Both the position numbers and the translations under genes were made by a program. The notes beneath the pieces were generated by a model, which was not told where the DNA came from, did not search any database, and worked only from the letters and a program-made list of their open reading frames with translations. From an uncultured Dehalococcoidia bacterium (GTDB lineage: Bacteria; Chloroflexota; Dehalococcoidia; Lucifugimonadales; CAJWUJ01), in the NCBI GenBank assembly GCA_913047625.1, contig CAJWUJ010000009.1, positions 1 through 53,099 on the forward strand: DNA of 53,099 bases, written 5' to 3'. Positions 1 through 8,680 of this stretch are shown piece after piece. The first letter of the stretch is position 1, and every line of letters starts with the position of its first letter.

Positions 1-331
1 ATGTCGCGACCACTTTTGCCAAGTCAAGCGCACTACCTCCTCCCACAGCAACTATGACATCTGCTCGCGACTTTCTGCATTCTTCAATAGCTTGGTCAAC
101 TAGCGCAGGAGAAGGGAAAGGAACGACCTTATCAAAAAGATGTACCGTAGTTGAACTACAGTACTGAAGGATCTTTTCAAGAAGCCCATGCTGACGTAAA
201 AAGGTTTTCCCAGTAACCAAGAATACGGTAGCATCCTTACCAGCCTGCTCTTCTATCAAAGACCCAATCAGAGCAAGATTACCCGAACCAAAATAAATTT
301 TTGTTGGGTTGTACCAAGTAGACACTAACAT
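1..331 (-). CDS. Iron-containing alcohol dehydrogenase family, N-terminal part (cut by window edge)
   Basis: Reading the minus strand from an ATG at 331 gives about 110 residues that run off the left edge. It starts with a YNPTKIYFGSGNL segment typical of the Fe-ADH fold. Near residues 95-108 it has the nucleotide-binding motif GGGSALDLAK, the GGGSxxDxAK signature of group III (iron-type) alcohol dehydrogenases and maleylacetate reductases. These enzymes reduce or oxidise an alcohol, aldehyde or keto acid with NAD(P)H. The metal-binding histidines lie in the missing C-terminal half, so neither substrate nor metal can be judged. It lies 7 bases downstream of the small monooxygenase-like gene, so the two are probably co-transcribed. 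Confidence 0.85.
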   Translation of the reverse strand, partial: MLVSTWYNPTKIYFGSGNLALIGSLIEEQAGKDATVFLVTGKTFLRQHGLLEKILQYCSSTTVHLFDKVVPFPSPALVDQAIEECRKSRADVIVAVGGGSALDLAKVVAT

Positions 332-338
332 CTATTTT

Positions 339-653
339 TTACTTCCAATCGGCATCTGAAGGCCATATATTTGTAGTCCCACTGCCAGACAGTGAAATCT
401 CTTCAACCCAATCACTTGTAAGGCGTTTCCATTTAAGAAAATGAGGAGCAATCTGATGGGCAGCTACTGCCGCTTCATCCTGATAAACTTCATGCAACCA
501 AATTTTGTCAGGATCTTCCCCATCTTGCATCACATCAAAGCGAAGACACCCAGGTTCGTCATTCACTGATCCTTTAGCATCATCAATCATCGCATTGATG
601 AAACGATCTTTATACCCTGGTTTGATTCTTATACTAACTAAGATAACTCGCAT
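339..653 (-). CDS. ABM-domain (YgiN-like) putative quinol monooxygenase
   Basis: A 104-residue protein of the antibiotic biosynthesis monooxygenase superfamily. It has a single ferredoxin-like domain with the usual opening (VILVSIRIKPGYKDRFINAM) and an xEPGCLRFDVMQD segment, followed by the WLHEVYQDEAAVAAHQ strand-helix and the PHF motif. Members act as dimers, cofactor-free, on quinols or other aromatic or activated substrates, or detoxify small reactive molecules; the substrate cannot be read from sequence. It is the first gene of a probable two-gene unit with the Fe-ADH downstream, suggesting a role in metabolising a small carbonyl or aromatic compound (inference). Confidence 0.82.
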   Translation of the reverse strand: MRVILVSIRIKPGYKDRFINAMIDDAKGSVNDEPGCLRFDVMQDGEDPDKIWLHEVYQDEAAVAAHQIAPHFLKWKRLTSDWVEEISLSGSGTTNIWPSDADWK

Positions 654-784
654 AACTAATTCCTCCGCTCAAAGTAACGCCATCATCGCACTCATAGAAT
701 AAAACAACAAGCAATCATAGGACTGTAGATAGACATATGCCTTATACTCTAGGCGACATAATTTGAAGGAACTGATAGCCTGTC

Positions 785-1564
785 ATGAAACACAATAAAG
801 TAATTCTGTCTGTAATACTTTTTTTTGGCCTCTCTATTACCATGATTAGTTGTGGTGAAAACCAAGCTCAGCCAAACAATTCAGCCAGACAGAATTCTTC
901 TCTCAGTGAAGGTGTCTCTAATACACAAGAAAATTTTGACCCTTGTGAACCAAACTGTTTTGGTACTCAGATTGGCCGAATTATTCCGCCTTACACGCTA
1001 GTTCTTTCTAGTAACACTACGATCACATCCGAAGAGTTAATCCACAAGAAAAAACCTGTGTTTTTATTCTTTTATGCCAAATGGTGAGGAACTTGTCGCG
1101 CTGAGTTACAGCGTTTTAAAACTATTTATCCCGCATACGCAAGCGAGGTAGAATTCTATGCGGTAAATATTGATCCGAATGAGCCTATCGAACAAGTCGT
1201 TAAATTTGGGCAGGAGCACAATTATGTATGGCCGATGGCAAATCCTTCCCAGACAATGATTAACGATTTATCCATAACAAGCCAATCTACAAAAATTGCG
1301 ATGGATCCTAACGGTACGGTCATTTACAACGCTGGGTATGGAGATGGAGGTATCCAGGATTGGACTGATGTCTTAACATTACTCCGTCTTACGGCAAAAG
1401 CAGTAAGATCTAGAGATATTGATAATATACTCATAACCCCTAATGAAGAATTACGTAATTGTGACTCTTGTCTAACATTGGCTCAAAATGTCTGCAAAAA
1501 CCACGTCCAACAAAAAGGTGTGAAAAGTATCCATTGCGATATAGCTGACAGCCTCTCTTCATAA
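785..1564 (+). CDS. Selenocysteine-containing thioredoxin-like lipoprotein (in-frame TGA read as Sec)
   Basis: Read through the TGA at 1085-1087, this is one 259-residue gene. Residues 1-23 form a lipoprotein signal with lipobox M-I-S-C23, so the protein should be anchored outside the cytoplasmic membrane. A TlpA/thioredoxin-like domain follows: the beta strand PVFLFFYAKW, then Sec101-G-T-C104, then a helix, the strand EVEFYAVNIDPN, and KIAMDPNGTVIY. The TGA falls precisely on the N-terminal Cys of the W-C-x-x-C redox motif. The frame stays open for 158 codons afterwards, and homology-like features continue without break. A small hairpin lies just 3' of the TGA, and selA is in this window. 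TGA is used as a normal stop elsewhere here. Oddities: the cis-Pro position looks like Ser168, there is an extra C54-x3-C58 before the fold, and a C-terminal tail holds C226-x2-C229. A nonsense mutation is the alternative but explains none of this. Confidence 0.85.
1085..1114 (+). promoter_or_regulatory. Candidate bacterial SECIS element
   Basis: Immediately 3' of the in-frame TGA (1085-1087), bases 1099-1103 (CGCTG) and 1109-1113 (CAGCG) form a perfect 5-bp stem, with one further G-U pair possible (1098/1114). The apical loop is AGTTA. The loop starts after 16 bases of spacing from the TGA and has G as its second base. This fits the general bacterial SECIS rule as I know it: a short upper stem, 16-37 nt from UGA to the apical loop, and a G in the first two loop positions. 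It would be the SelB-binding site directing Sec insertion. Confidence 0.7.
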
Positions 1565-2650
1565 TGGTGCTGTCGAGGGACAATTATAGATCAAGTCTCG
1601 ATCAACTTCTGCTAAGGTATTTACTCCACACAATGCCATAGCCTCATAAAGTTCGTTACGAAGAATAGTCAAAACATGCTCCACTCCTACATCTCCTGCA
1701 ACTGCTAATCCATGGAACACTGGACGGGCTATCAGCACTGCTTTGGCTCCAAGAGCAACTGCTTTCAGCACATCGATTCCTCTACGGAAACCACCATCTA
1801 CAAAAACTTCACATTTTTGTCCTACTGCTCTGACTATCTCAGGTAAAACCTCGATCGTACTAGCCTGACCATCAAGCTGCCTACCTCCATGATTTGACAC
1901 AATAACTCCTTGGACTCCTCTTTCCACACAGCCAACTGCATCATCAGCTCGCATAATACCCTTAATAACTATAGGCAACGTAGTTAAAGATCGAATCCAC
2001 TCGAGCGTGTCCCACGTAACTGGGACATGCGGAGGTCTTCGGTATTGCCTTGCATCCGCTGTGTTCGATTTTATGCCAAGACCAGCTTCATCACAGGTAA
2101 AGTTTGCCATTTCCGTGCCGTAAGGCAGTTTCCAATGATTTCGCAGATCTTTCTCGGCAGTAATAGTATAAGGAACATCAACTGTCACGCATAAAGCTTG
2201 ATAACCTGCGATTTCAGCACGTCTTATAAGCATCTCTGTCAAAGCAGTACCATGGTGATATAACTGAAACCACAAAAGACCATTAGAAACCTTCCTCACT
2301 GTTTCTAGCTTCCTTGAAGCGGCAGTTCCAACCACCATAACAGTTGACACTCTGGACGATGCTGAAGCAGTCGCTTCTTCTGCTTGATCATGGGCCAAAG
2401 ACTGAGATCCAGCTGGAGATATCATAACTGGAAGCTGAATGATAGAACCAAGTACTTTTGTCGATACATCCACAAACCCAGCATGTTGAAATCGTTTGGG
2501 CTGTAATAAACGCTGATTTATAGCTAATCTGTTCCGCAAAACAGTAGTTTCGTCTAAGGCTCCACCAGATATAAATTGCCAAGTATCTTTAGGAAGAAGT
2601 TGTTTCGCCTTATTTTCGTAGTCCAACAGACTAATCAGCTTATTGGTCAT
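1559..2650 (-). CDS. FMN-dependent alpha-hydroxyacid oxidase/dehydrogenase (LldD/glycolate oxidase family)
   Basis: A 363-residue TIM-barrel flavoprotein of the family that oxidises L-lactate, glycolate, mandelate and similar 2-hydroxy acids. Visible signatures are the substrate/FMN loop VSNHGGRQLDG with catalytic His254 and Arg257, the FMN-stabilising Lys230 in IVIKGIMRADDA, and the phosphate-binding segment VFVDGGFRRGIDVLKA followed by GAKAVLIARP. The Tyr that normally sits in the early YDYY segment aligns to Phe27 here (WQFISGG). This may mean altered substrate choice, so no specific substrate is assigned. The gene converges on the Sec lipoprotein gene, with their ends overlapping by 6 bases. 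Confidence 0.9.
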   Translation of the reverse strand: MTNKLISLLDYENKAKQLLPKDTWQFISGGALDETTVLRNRLAINQRLLQPKRFQHAGFVDVSTKVLGSIIQLPVMISPAGSQSLAHDQAEEATASASSRVSTVMVVGTAASRKLETVRKVSNGLLWFQLYHHGTALTEMLIRRAEIAGYQALCVTVDVPYTITAEKDLRNHWKLPYGTEMANFTCDEAGLGIKSNTADARQYRRPPHVPVTWDTLEWIRSLTTLPIVIKGIMRADDAVGCVERGVQGVIVSNHGGRQLDGQASTIEVLPEIVRAVGQKCEVFVDGGFRRGIDVLKAVALGAKAVLIARPVFHGLAVAGDVGVEHVLTILRNELYEAMALCGVNTLAEVDRDLIYNCPSTAPL

Positions 2651-2840
2651 AGCAATACATAATCCTCAGTAGTATATAACCAATCATAAAAAGAAACTCT
2701 AATAGAATCAGTTACAGCACAAAGCACACAGTATCAATCCCTTAAATACATTGCAACACTAGTAATTACGACCATCGCTTGACCGAAATACAACCACGTT
2801 GCAAGATACACACATACTTTGAACGGATCTATCAAAAACT

Positions 2841-3329
2841 ATGAACGCAGATCTTCTTTATGTTTTTCTTTATGGAATGACCCCAATAGGAGAACTCAGA
2901 CTAGCGATACCGCTGGGAATCTCTGTTCTTGATCTACCATGGTATTCGGTTTATCCCATAGCTATACTCGGAAACATTATCCCTCCCATTATTATAATTC
3001 CTCTTTTACGGCTAATGGATAGGTATATACAGTATGTCCCTCAACCTCTTGGGAAATTACTCAACTGGCAAAAACGTCGGATAAGAAGACTCCATACCGA
3101 CAGATTCAGCCGATACGGATCTTTTGCACTAGTTTCTTTTGTAGCTATTCCATTGCCAATGACAGGTGCATGGACAGGATCTTTAGCAGCATATCTTTTT
3201 GAAGTGCCCTTAAGACGATCTGTTATTTTGATTGGCTTGGGACTGATCATATCCGGAATAATAGTGTCTGCACTCGTTTTAAGCGGTTTAGAAATTGCTG
3301 GTGTTATTGGTAATCCCCCACAAGTTTAA
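2841..3329 (+). CDS. Small multidrug export family membrane protein (COG2426-like)
   Basis: A 162-residue integral membrane protein. It opens with the family's recognisable stretch YGMTPIGELRLAIPLGI and continues through a hydrophobic helix with GNIIPP. A basic cytoplasmic loop (residues about 70-92, WQKRRIRRLHTDRFSRYG) leads to LVSFVAIPLPMTGAWTGSLAA and a last hydrophobic stretch. The conserved polar residues in the membrane (GELR, IPLPMTGAWTG) are what identify it. The family name implies drug export, but the transported substrate is not established. The upstream 190 bases separate it from the divergent hydroxyacid oxidase and hold no further gene I can support. Confidence 0.85.
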   Translation: MNADLLYVFLYGMTPIGELRLAIPLGISVLDLPWYSVYPIAILGNIIPPIIIIPLLRLMDRYIQYVPQPLGKLLNWQKRRIRRLHTDRFSRYGSFALVSFVAIPLPMTGAWTGSLAAYLFEVPLRRSVILIGLGLIISGIIVSALVLSGLEIAGVIGNPPQV

Positions 3330-3488
3330 CGGAAACAACGTTGCTAACAATTACGGAAAAACTGTTTATATAGTGCTCGGGTTAGTTGGAATAGTAATTT
3401 AGCGTGAATATGTGGTGACCTTAGTTGATTGGCCAGAATTCTATTATTTTGATTATTGGATATATCTAACATTGAGAGGGATCGCACA

Positions 3489-4121
3489 ATGAATGATTTC
3501 TTCTGGCTAGAATTAACTGGTATTTGCTTTGTAGGAGCAGTATCTCCAGGTCCGAGTCTCGCCTTGGTAGTACATAACACCGTGACCAAAGGAAAGATGG
3601 CAGGTCTTCTCACTTCCCTAGGACATGGATTTGGCATAGGAATCTGGGCGATCTTGACCGCCTCTGGAGTAACACAGTTAATCGTATCTAGACCTGGATT
3701 GCTAACACTGATCCAAATAATGGGGGGATGTCTATTAGTTTATATTGGTGGAATGACTGTGTTTGCCAGTGGGACTAGGCGTCTTTCCGCGCATACCTTT
3801 CAATCCCCACTAAAGCGTTTTAGTTTTTCCGGTGCTGATGAGGGGTTTTTGATATCAGTACTCAATCCGAAAATTATGATTTTCTTTCTGGCAATTTTCA
3901 GCCAGTTTGTGGAACCAACATTCGGCTGGAGTGAAGCAGTCATTATGGCCATTATTGCTGCTAGTGTCGATGCAATGTGGTATTCAATTGTAACTTTGGC
4001 ACTAACGGGCACAAAGGTTGTTAATAGCCTCTATAACCATGAGAAGACTGTACAAAAAATAGCTGGTTTAATTCTTATAAGTGTGGGGATTTTTATATTA
4101 ATTATTGAGATAAGTAATTAG
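3489..4121 (+). CDS. LysE/RhtB family amino-acid exporter
   Basis: A 210-residue protein with about six membrane helices. The LysE/RhtB hallmark near its N-terminus is GAVSPGPSLALVVHNTVTKGK followed by GLLTSLGHGFGI, and the central segment FLISVLNPKIMIFFLAIFSQF is the second conserved block of the family. These permeases export amino acids or their derivatives using the proton motive force. I chose the ATG at 3489 because GAGAGGG (3474-3480) lies 8 bases upstream and the resulting length is typical. The in-frame ATG at 3456 would add 11 hydrophilic residues and lacks a ribosome site. Confidence 0.9.
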   Translation: MNDFFWLELTGICFVGAVSPGPSLALVVHNTVTKGKMAGLLTSLGHGFGIGIWAILTASGVTQLIVSRPGLLTLIQIMGGCLLVYIGGMTVFASGTRRLSAHTFQSPLKRFSFSGADEGFLISVLNPKIMIFFLAIFSQFVEPTFGWSEAVIMAIIAASVDAMWYSIVTLALTGTKVVNSLYNHEKTVQKIAGLILISVGIFILIIEISN

Positions 4122-4164
4122 CAGGAAAGCTATAGGAAAATAAGAAACAAGTTGATTCCGTGAA

Positions 4165-5067
4165 CTAAAGTGCTGACACCATAGCTACACCAACCACTAT
4201 CAAAACCAACGAAAAGATCTTAGTTAGTAGCGTAGATAGTGTTAACCGCTCATGTAAAACCCCGAACCGACGAAAACTCAAAACACTGCTGAAGAAGAAA
4301 ACAAAAAGCGGGCGAGATGACTGTGCAGTCACCACCAGTGAAACAGGGCCTAAGCTAACCGACAACATGGTAAGAAAAATAGCAAAGGGGACCATTAATC
4401 CCTCATTCAACAAGATAATCCCTAAACTTCTGCGCGTAGTCAACGCCTGAATAGTAGCCTTGAACACAGAAGGTCGGACTGCAAGCAACATAGTTGGAGT
4501 TGCAAGGCCCATATTGCGCACTGGCAAGAAGCTCCAAAAGTCCATCGTATCAAGAACCAGTTTATTGAGGATAAACCCTACACCCGCTATAGCACTTGCT
4601 GCGACCATGATAAAAAAAGGGATAAGCAGTGAATAAGAATCGTTGCCAGGCCTGGCATCATATGAAATTGCTCCAGCTCCGGCTATGGTACAAAAAATAG
4701 CTATCCAGTGCCACATAGACAAGTCTTCCGATAGAAAGAAGAATGCGAGAATTGCCACAAAGATCGGAGCAGATGTATACACAGGTATAACTCGTGAGAC
4801 TTCTTTGGCTTGCACAACATAAAAGAGCGCGATAAGAGAAATTCCAGTACATACCCCTGACAAATAAGCAATCATCCACTCAAACAAGGTATAAGCTTCT
4901 GGCGGATTGATTAGGAAAATAATAACTACCCAAGGAAGCTGAAAAAGACCAGTAATGACAGTAAATGCTGCAAAACTTGGGACGTACCTCGTAAGTGTGA
5001 TCTTTTCAAGGATATTTACTGAAGCAAAAGCTGCCGCACTTGATATAGCTACAAAAACCCAAAGCAT
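4165..5067 (-). CDS. EamA/DMT-family transporter (fused ten-helix form)
   Basis: A 300-residue protein with ten predicted membrane helices arranged as two EamA repeats. The first ends near IAIFCTIAGAGAISYDA (about residue 135) and the second in SLVLIVVGVAMVSAL at the C-terminus. The segment VIPVYTSAPIFVAILAFFFLSEDL is the usual end-of-repeat helix pair with an acidic SED turn. Drug/metabolite transporters of this type move small metabolites; the substrate is unknown. It converges on the LysE-type gene and is divergent from the molybdenum hydroxylase. Its full length makes it a useful comparison for the split EamA pair at 18723-19623. Confidence 0.88.
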   Translation of the reverse strand: MLWVFVAISSAAAFASVNILEKITLTRYVPSFAAFTVITGLFQLPWVVIIFLINPPEAYTLFEWMIAYLSGVCTGISLIALFYVVQAKEVSRVIPVYTSAPIFVAILAFFFLSEDLSMWHWIAIFCTIAGAGAISYDARPGNDSYSLLIPFFIMVAASAIAGVGFILNKLVLDTMDFWSFLPVRNMGLATPTMLLAVRPSVFKATIQALTTRRSLGIILLNEGLMVPFAIFLTMLSVSLGPVSLVVTAQSSRPLFVFFFSSVLSFRRFGVLHERLTLSTLLTKIFSLVLIVVGVAMVSAL

Positions 5068-5335
5068 AAATAATCAAAACTATTAATAACTAACACCAGT
5101 ATATCCTACTTCGAGCCCACGAAACGAATGCTTTATTGTTCCACTGGTCGATCTTCTCTTAATCACATGAAAAGCATATGCAATATACGGGCAATAGCCG
5201 CGTGCTAACCTAGCAATATGTCTAGCTAATTCGGCGGAGTTATGATATATCAATAAGGTAGGTGACTTGCTCGTTGCCAAAGTGACCACACAGTATATAG
5301 GTAGGACATAAATTTAATGCTTAGGGAGCACATTA
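5068..5335. other. 268-base divergent intergenic region
   Basis: This region separates the minus-strand EamA gene from the plus-strand molybdenum hydroxylase gene. The only clear signal is AGGGAG at 5323-5328, 7 bases before the ATG at 5336. A TATATA lies at about 5294, but no convincing -35 stands at the right distance. A minus-strand reading frame (5083-5289) is present but has no ribosome site or recognisable composition, so I do not call it. Confidence 0.5.
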
Positions 5336-7591
5336 ATGACTTCAACTAAAAGCAAATCCTCAAAATTCAAAGTTGTAGGTACTCGACCTATCAGACACGA
5401 CGGAGTAGATAAAGTCACGGGTAAAGCTCAATACAGTGCTGATATTCACTTACCTGGACTATTAGCTGGTGTCGTAGTTCGCAGTCCCTATGCCCATGCA
5501 AAAATTAAGAGTATAGATACTAGTGGCGCCAAATCTCACCCAGATGTACGGGCAATTGTAACTTACGAAGACTTAGCTCCATTTGAGCCGGTCGGGAGAA
5601 CTGTCCCCATTGGTTTCACAGTAAACGAAAATATATTTGCGGCTAAGAAAGCCCTGTATAAGGGTCATCCAATCGTTGCAGTAGCCGCGACAAGTCTTGA
5701 TGCAGCCGAAGAAGCTGCAGCTTTAATTAAAATTGATTATGAACCTTTAACCCCTATTACTAACGTAGAAGAAGCTCTTGCTGATGGCGCACCGGTAATC
5801 CATGACCACTGGACTGAGGCAGATGATCCTCAAGTATCCGGAAATATCGCGTACCATGAGCAATACAATTTAGGAGATATAGATCAAGGATTCTCGAATG
5901 CTGATCAAGTCTTTGAGCAAGAATACACAACAAAAAGGGTTCATCAAGGATACATCGAACCACACAGTGCTACGGCATGGTGGACTCCAGAGGGGAAAGT
6001 CACAATTTGGGCCAGTAGCCAAGGACACTTTCAAATCCGTGACAATACCGCAAGAATCATAGGCACAACTATTTCTAAAGTTAAAGTAATTCCTATGGAG
6101 ATAGGCGGAGGCTTCGGCGGTAAGTTATACGCATATCTAGAACCAATTGCTGCTGTACTAGCTAAAAAAGCTTCTGTTCCGGTGAAGTTAACCATGAGTA
6201 GAACAGAAGTCTTTGAAGCAACAGGGCCAGCAGGTGGCAGCAAAGTCATCATTAAGGTAGGTGTAGATAAAACAGGGAAGATCACCGCTGCCCATGGGAT
6301 CTACTACATAGAGGGGGGAGCATATCCAGGTGCACCGATACCCCAAGCGGCCGCAGCAATTTTTTCTCCTTACTATCTTGAAAATGTACGTATCGACGGG
6401 TTTGACGTGATAACAAATACACCGCGAACAGCAGCCTATAGAGCTCCAGGAGCACCCATAGTAGGCTTTGCAACGGAAAGTTTGATGGATGAAATAGCAA
6501 CCACTCTGAAAATAGATCCGGTAAAATTCAGAATCACCAACGCAGCTAGGAATCAAACAAGAAGAGCAGATGGCGTAATGAACGGTGTTATCGGGGCTAA
6601 AGAAGTAATGGAATCTATACAGTCCCACGATCATTACACTAAACCCGTAGAGCAAATCAGTGGTGCATATACTGGCAGAGGTGTCAGTATGGGCTTTTGC
6701 CGAAATGGGACTGGAATGTCTTCCATAACAGCCAATGTACTTGATGATGGAACCGTCAGCCTAATCGAAGGTTCAGTTGATATCGGCGGAAGCAGAACTG
6801 CAGTCGCACAACAGTTTGCAGAAGTATTGGGAATCCCCGTAGAAGACGTCAATCCTCAAATAGGAGATACAGATGCAGTAGGATTTACTTCATCAACAGG
6901 AGGCAGTGGTGTAGCCTTTAAGACAGGATTGGCTGCTATCGCTGCAGCGGAAGATATCATCAAACAACTAGTTGCTCGAGCAGCTTTGCTATGGGAAACA
7001 ACAGCCGATAAAGTAGAGTACACTGACGGTGTAGCTACTCATAAAAACGATCCAAAACTCAACCTAACCTTTAAGCAACTAATAGGAAAATCAGGACAGA
7101 CGGGAGGTCCGATTGTTGGACGGTCTAATATTGATCCTGTCGGACACGGACCGTCTTATTCAGCCAATATTGTGGATATAGCTGTTGATAAGGAAACAGG
7201 AAAAGTGTCCATACTACGTTATACAGCATTTCAAGACGTAGGCACTGCTATACATCCAACCTATGTTGAAGGGCAAATACAAGGTGGTACCACCCAAGGT
7301 ATTGGATGGGCCCTTAATGAAGCCTATTACGTAAATGCTGATGGGGCAATGTTGAACGCCAGCTTTTTAGACTACCGAATGCCTACTAGTCTAGATCTTC
7401 CCATGATAGAAACAGTCATGGTAGAAGTACCTAACCCAAATCATCCATTTGGTGTCCGAGGGGTAGGAGAAGCTAATATTGCTCCTCCTCTTGCTGCGTT
7501 AGCTAATGCAATTAGCGCAGCAACAGGATCGAGACTGCGCGATTTACCAATGACTCCTGAAAACATACGTCTTGCCACAGGCAACAGTTAG
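5336..7591 (+). CDS. Molybdenum hydroxylase large subunit (xanthine dehydrogenase/CoxL family)
   Basis: A 751-residue molybdopterin-binding subunit. The N-terminal domain starts RPIRHDGVDKVTGKAQYSAD, the standard opening of the aldehyde oxidase/xanthine dehydrogenase a/b hammerhead. GGGFGGK at residues 257-263 contacts the cofactor. AYRAPGAP near 368 and GVGEANIAPPLAALANAI near the C-terminus carry further cofactor contacts and the base Glu (GVGE). It lacks the AYRCSFR loop of true form I CO dehydrogenase, so it probably hydroxylates an aldehyde, purine or other heterocycle. Unusually, no FAD-binding medium subunit or 2Fe-2S small subunit gene lies beside it; the electron partner must be encoded elsewhere. 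Confidence 0.9.
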   Translation: MTSTKSKSSKFKVVGTRPIRHDGVDKVTGKAQYSADIHLPGLLAGVVVRSPYAHAKIKSIDTSGAKSHPDVRAIVTYEDLAPFEPVGRTVPIGFTVNENIFAAKKALYKGHPIVAVAATSLDAAEEAAALIKIDYEPLTPITNVEEALADGAPVIHDHWTEADDPQVSGNIAYHEQYNLGDIDQGFSNADQVFEQEYTTKRVHQGYIEPHSATAWWTPEGKVTIWASSQGHFQIRDNTARIIGTTISKVKVIPMEIGGGFGGKLYAYLEPIAAVLAKKASVPVKLTMSRTEVFEATGPAGGSKVIIKVGVDKTGKITAAHGIYYIEGGAYPGAPIPQAAAAIFSPYYLENVRIDGFDVITNTPRTAAYRAPGAPIVGFATESLMDEIATTLKIDPVKFRITNAARNQTRRADGVMNGVIGAKEVMESIQSHDHYTKPVEQISGAYTGRGVSMGFCRNGTGMSSITANVLDDGTVSLIEGSVDIGGSRTAVAQQFAEVLGIPVEDVNPQIGDTDAVGFTSSTGGSGVAFKTGLAAIAAAEDIIKQLVARAALLWETTADKVEYTDGVATHKNDPKLNLTFKQLIGKSGQTGGPIVGRSNIDPVGHGPSYSANIVDIAVDKETGKVSILRYTAFQDVGTAIHPTYVEGQIQGGTTQGIGWALNEAYYVNADGAMLNASFLDYRMPTSLDLPMIETVMVEVPNPNHPFGVRGVGEANIAPPLAALANAISAATGSRLRDLPMTPENIRLATGNS

Positions 7592-7696
7592 TTATAGAAG
7601 CAAGGCTAGTAGGAATGTAAACCCTAAAACAGATTTGTAATCAAGAGCAAAAGATGCCTATCTAAAAATAGTCTTAGTTAAGAGCAATAGACGACA

Positions 7697-8680
7697 TTAT
7701 TTGGCAGACGCCGGACTTGTTCTTTGGAGATCCAGCATTCTATTTATTGGTATTCTTGCCTTGGACGCGATAGATTCATCCACAGTAACTCGATGTACTC
7801 CTTCTTTCAGTGACCTATACACTTTTTCGAGAGTAATCATTTTCATGAAATGACAAACATTAGCTCGGCTAACAGGGAAAAACGATTTTTCCGGGTTATC
7901 TTTCTCTAAACGATGTAAAATTCCCGTCTCTGTTGCTATAACAAATTCTTTATTCGAAGAAGTTTTAGCATGTTTAATCATTCCACCAGTGGACAAGATA
8001 CGAGCGTCGTGGGTTCCTTTGCCATTTTCGGCAGTGAGATACATAGTAGAACTAATGCAACCGCACTCGGGATGAACAAGAAACTCGGCCTTAGGATGTT
8101 CCTTACGGGCTGTAGATATACTTTCTTCTGAAATACCTGCGTGTACGTGGCACTCTCCCATCCATACTCGAATGTTTTTTCTCCCTGTCTTCTTTTTAAC
8201 ATATGCTCCCAAAAACATATCTGGTACAAATAAGATTTCTTGGTTCTTGGGTATTGATTCAACCACCTGAACCGCATTAGTGGAAGTACAGCAGTAGTCG
8301 CTGAGAGATTTCACTTCTGCTGAAGTGTTAACGTAGCACACAACTACGGCTTCGGGATACTGGTGTTTCCAGTCAGCTAATTGTTCGCCAGTAATACTCT
8401 GAGCTAGAGAGCAACCAGCCTGGGTATCAGGTAATAAAACTGTCCTATCTGGACACAGCAAGGATGCAGTTTCTGCCATAAATTCTACGCCACAAAGAAC
8501 TATTGTCTCCGCCGTGCTTTCCTCAGCTGCATAGGCAAGTCCCAGTGAATCAGCCACAAAATCAGCTATGTCTTGAACCTCTGGAATTTGATAATTATGC
8601 GCTAATATGACAGCGTTTTTCTGAACTCTTAATTTATTTATCTCTTGGACCAGGTCTAATCCCTGAATAGATTCGATCAT
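7697..8680 (-). CDS. nadA: Quinolinate synthase
   Basis: A 327-residue [4Fe-4S] enzyme that condenses iminoaspartate with dihydroxyacetone phosphate to give quinolinate in NAD biosynthesis. It shows AHNYQ (residues 27-31), LPDTQAGC90, WMGECHVH, HPEC206 and the C-terminal VC276HFMKM. C90, C206 and C276 correspond to the three cluster ligands, and their spacing resembles the Bacillus-type enzyme. TETGILHRL and FFPVSRA are also family-typical. Neither nadB nor nadC is adjacent. It is divergent from selA across about 300 bases. Confidence 0.95.
   Translation of the reverse strand: MIESIQGLDLVQEINKLRVQKNAVILAHNYQIPEVQDIADFVADSLGLAYAAEESTAETIVLCGVEFMAETASLLCPDRTVLLPDTQAGCSLAQSITGEQLADWKHQYPEAVVVCYVNTSAEVKSLSDYCCTSTNAVQVVESIPKNQEILFVPDMFLGAYVKKKTGRKNIRVWMGECHVHAGISEESISTARKEHPKAEFLVHPECGCISSTMYLTAENGKGTHDARILSTGGMIKHAKTSSNKEFVIATETGILHRLEKDNPEKSFFPVSRANVCHFMKMITLEKVYRSLKEGVHRVTVDESIASKARIPINRMLDLQRTSPASAK

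Noticed and set aside
785-1087. A 100-residue lipoprotein ending at TGA, and a separate 109-residue protein at 1235-1564
   Set aside because: Both are in one frame. The stop sits inside a thioredoxin active site and is followed by a SECIS-like hairpin, so I annotate one selenoprotein gene.
5083-5289. Minus-strand 68-residue open frame upstream of the EamA gene
   Set aside because: No ribosome site, no recognisable composition, and it fills a divergent promoter region; likely chance.
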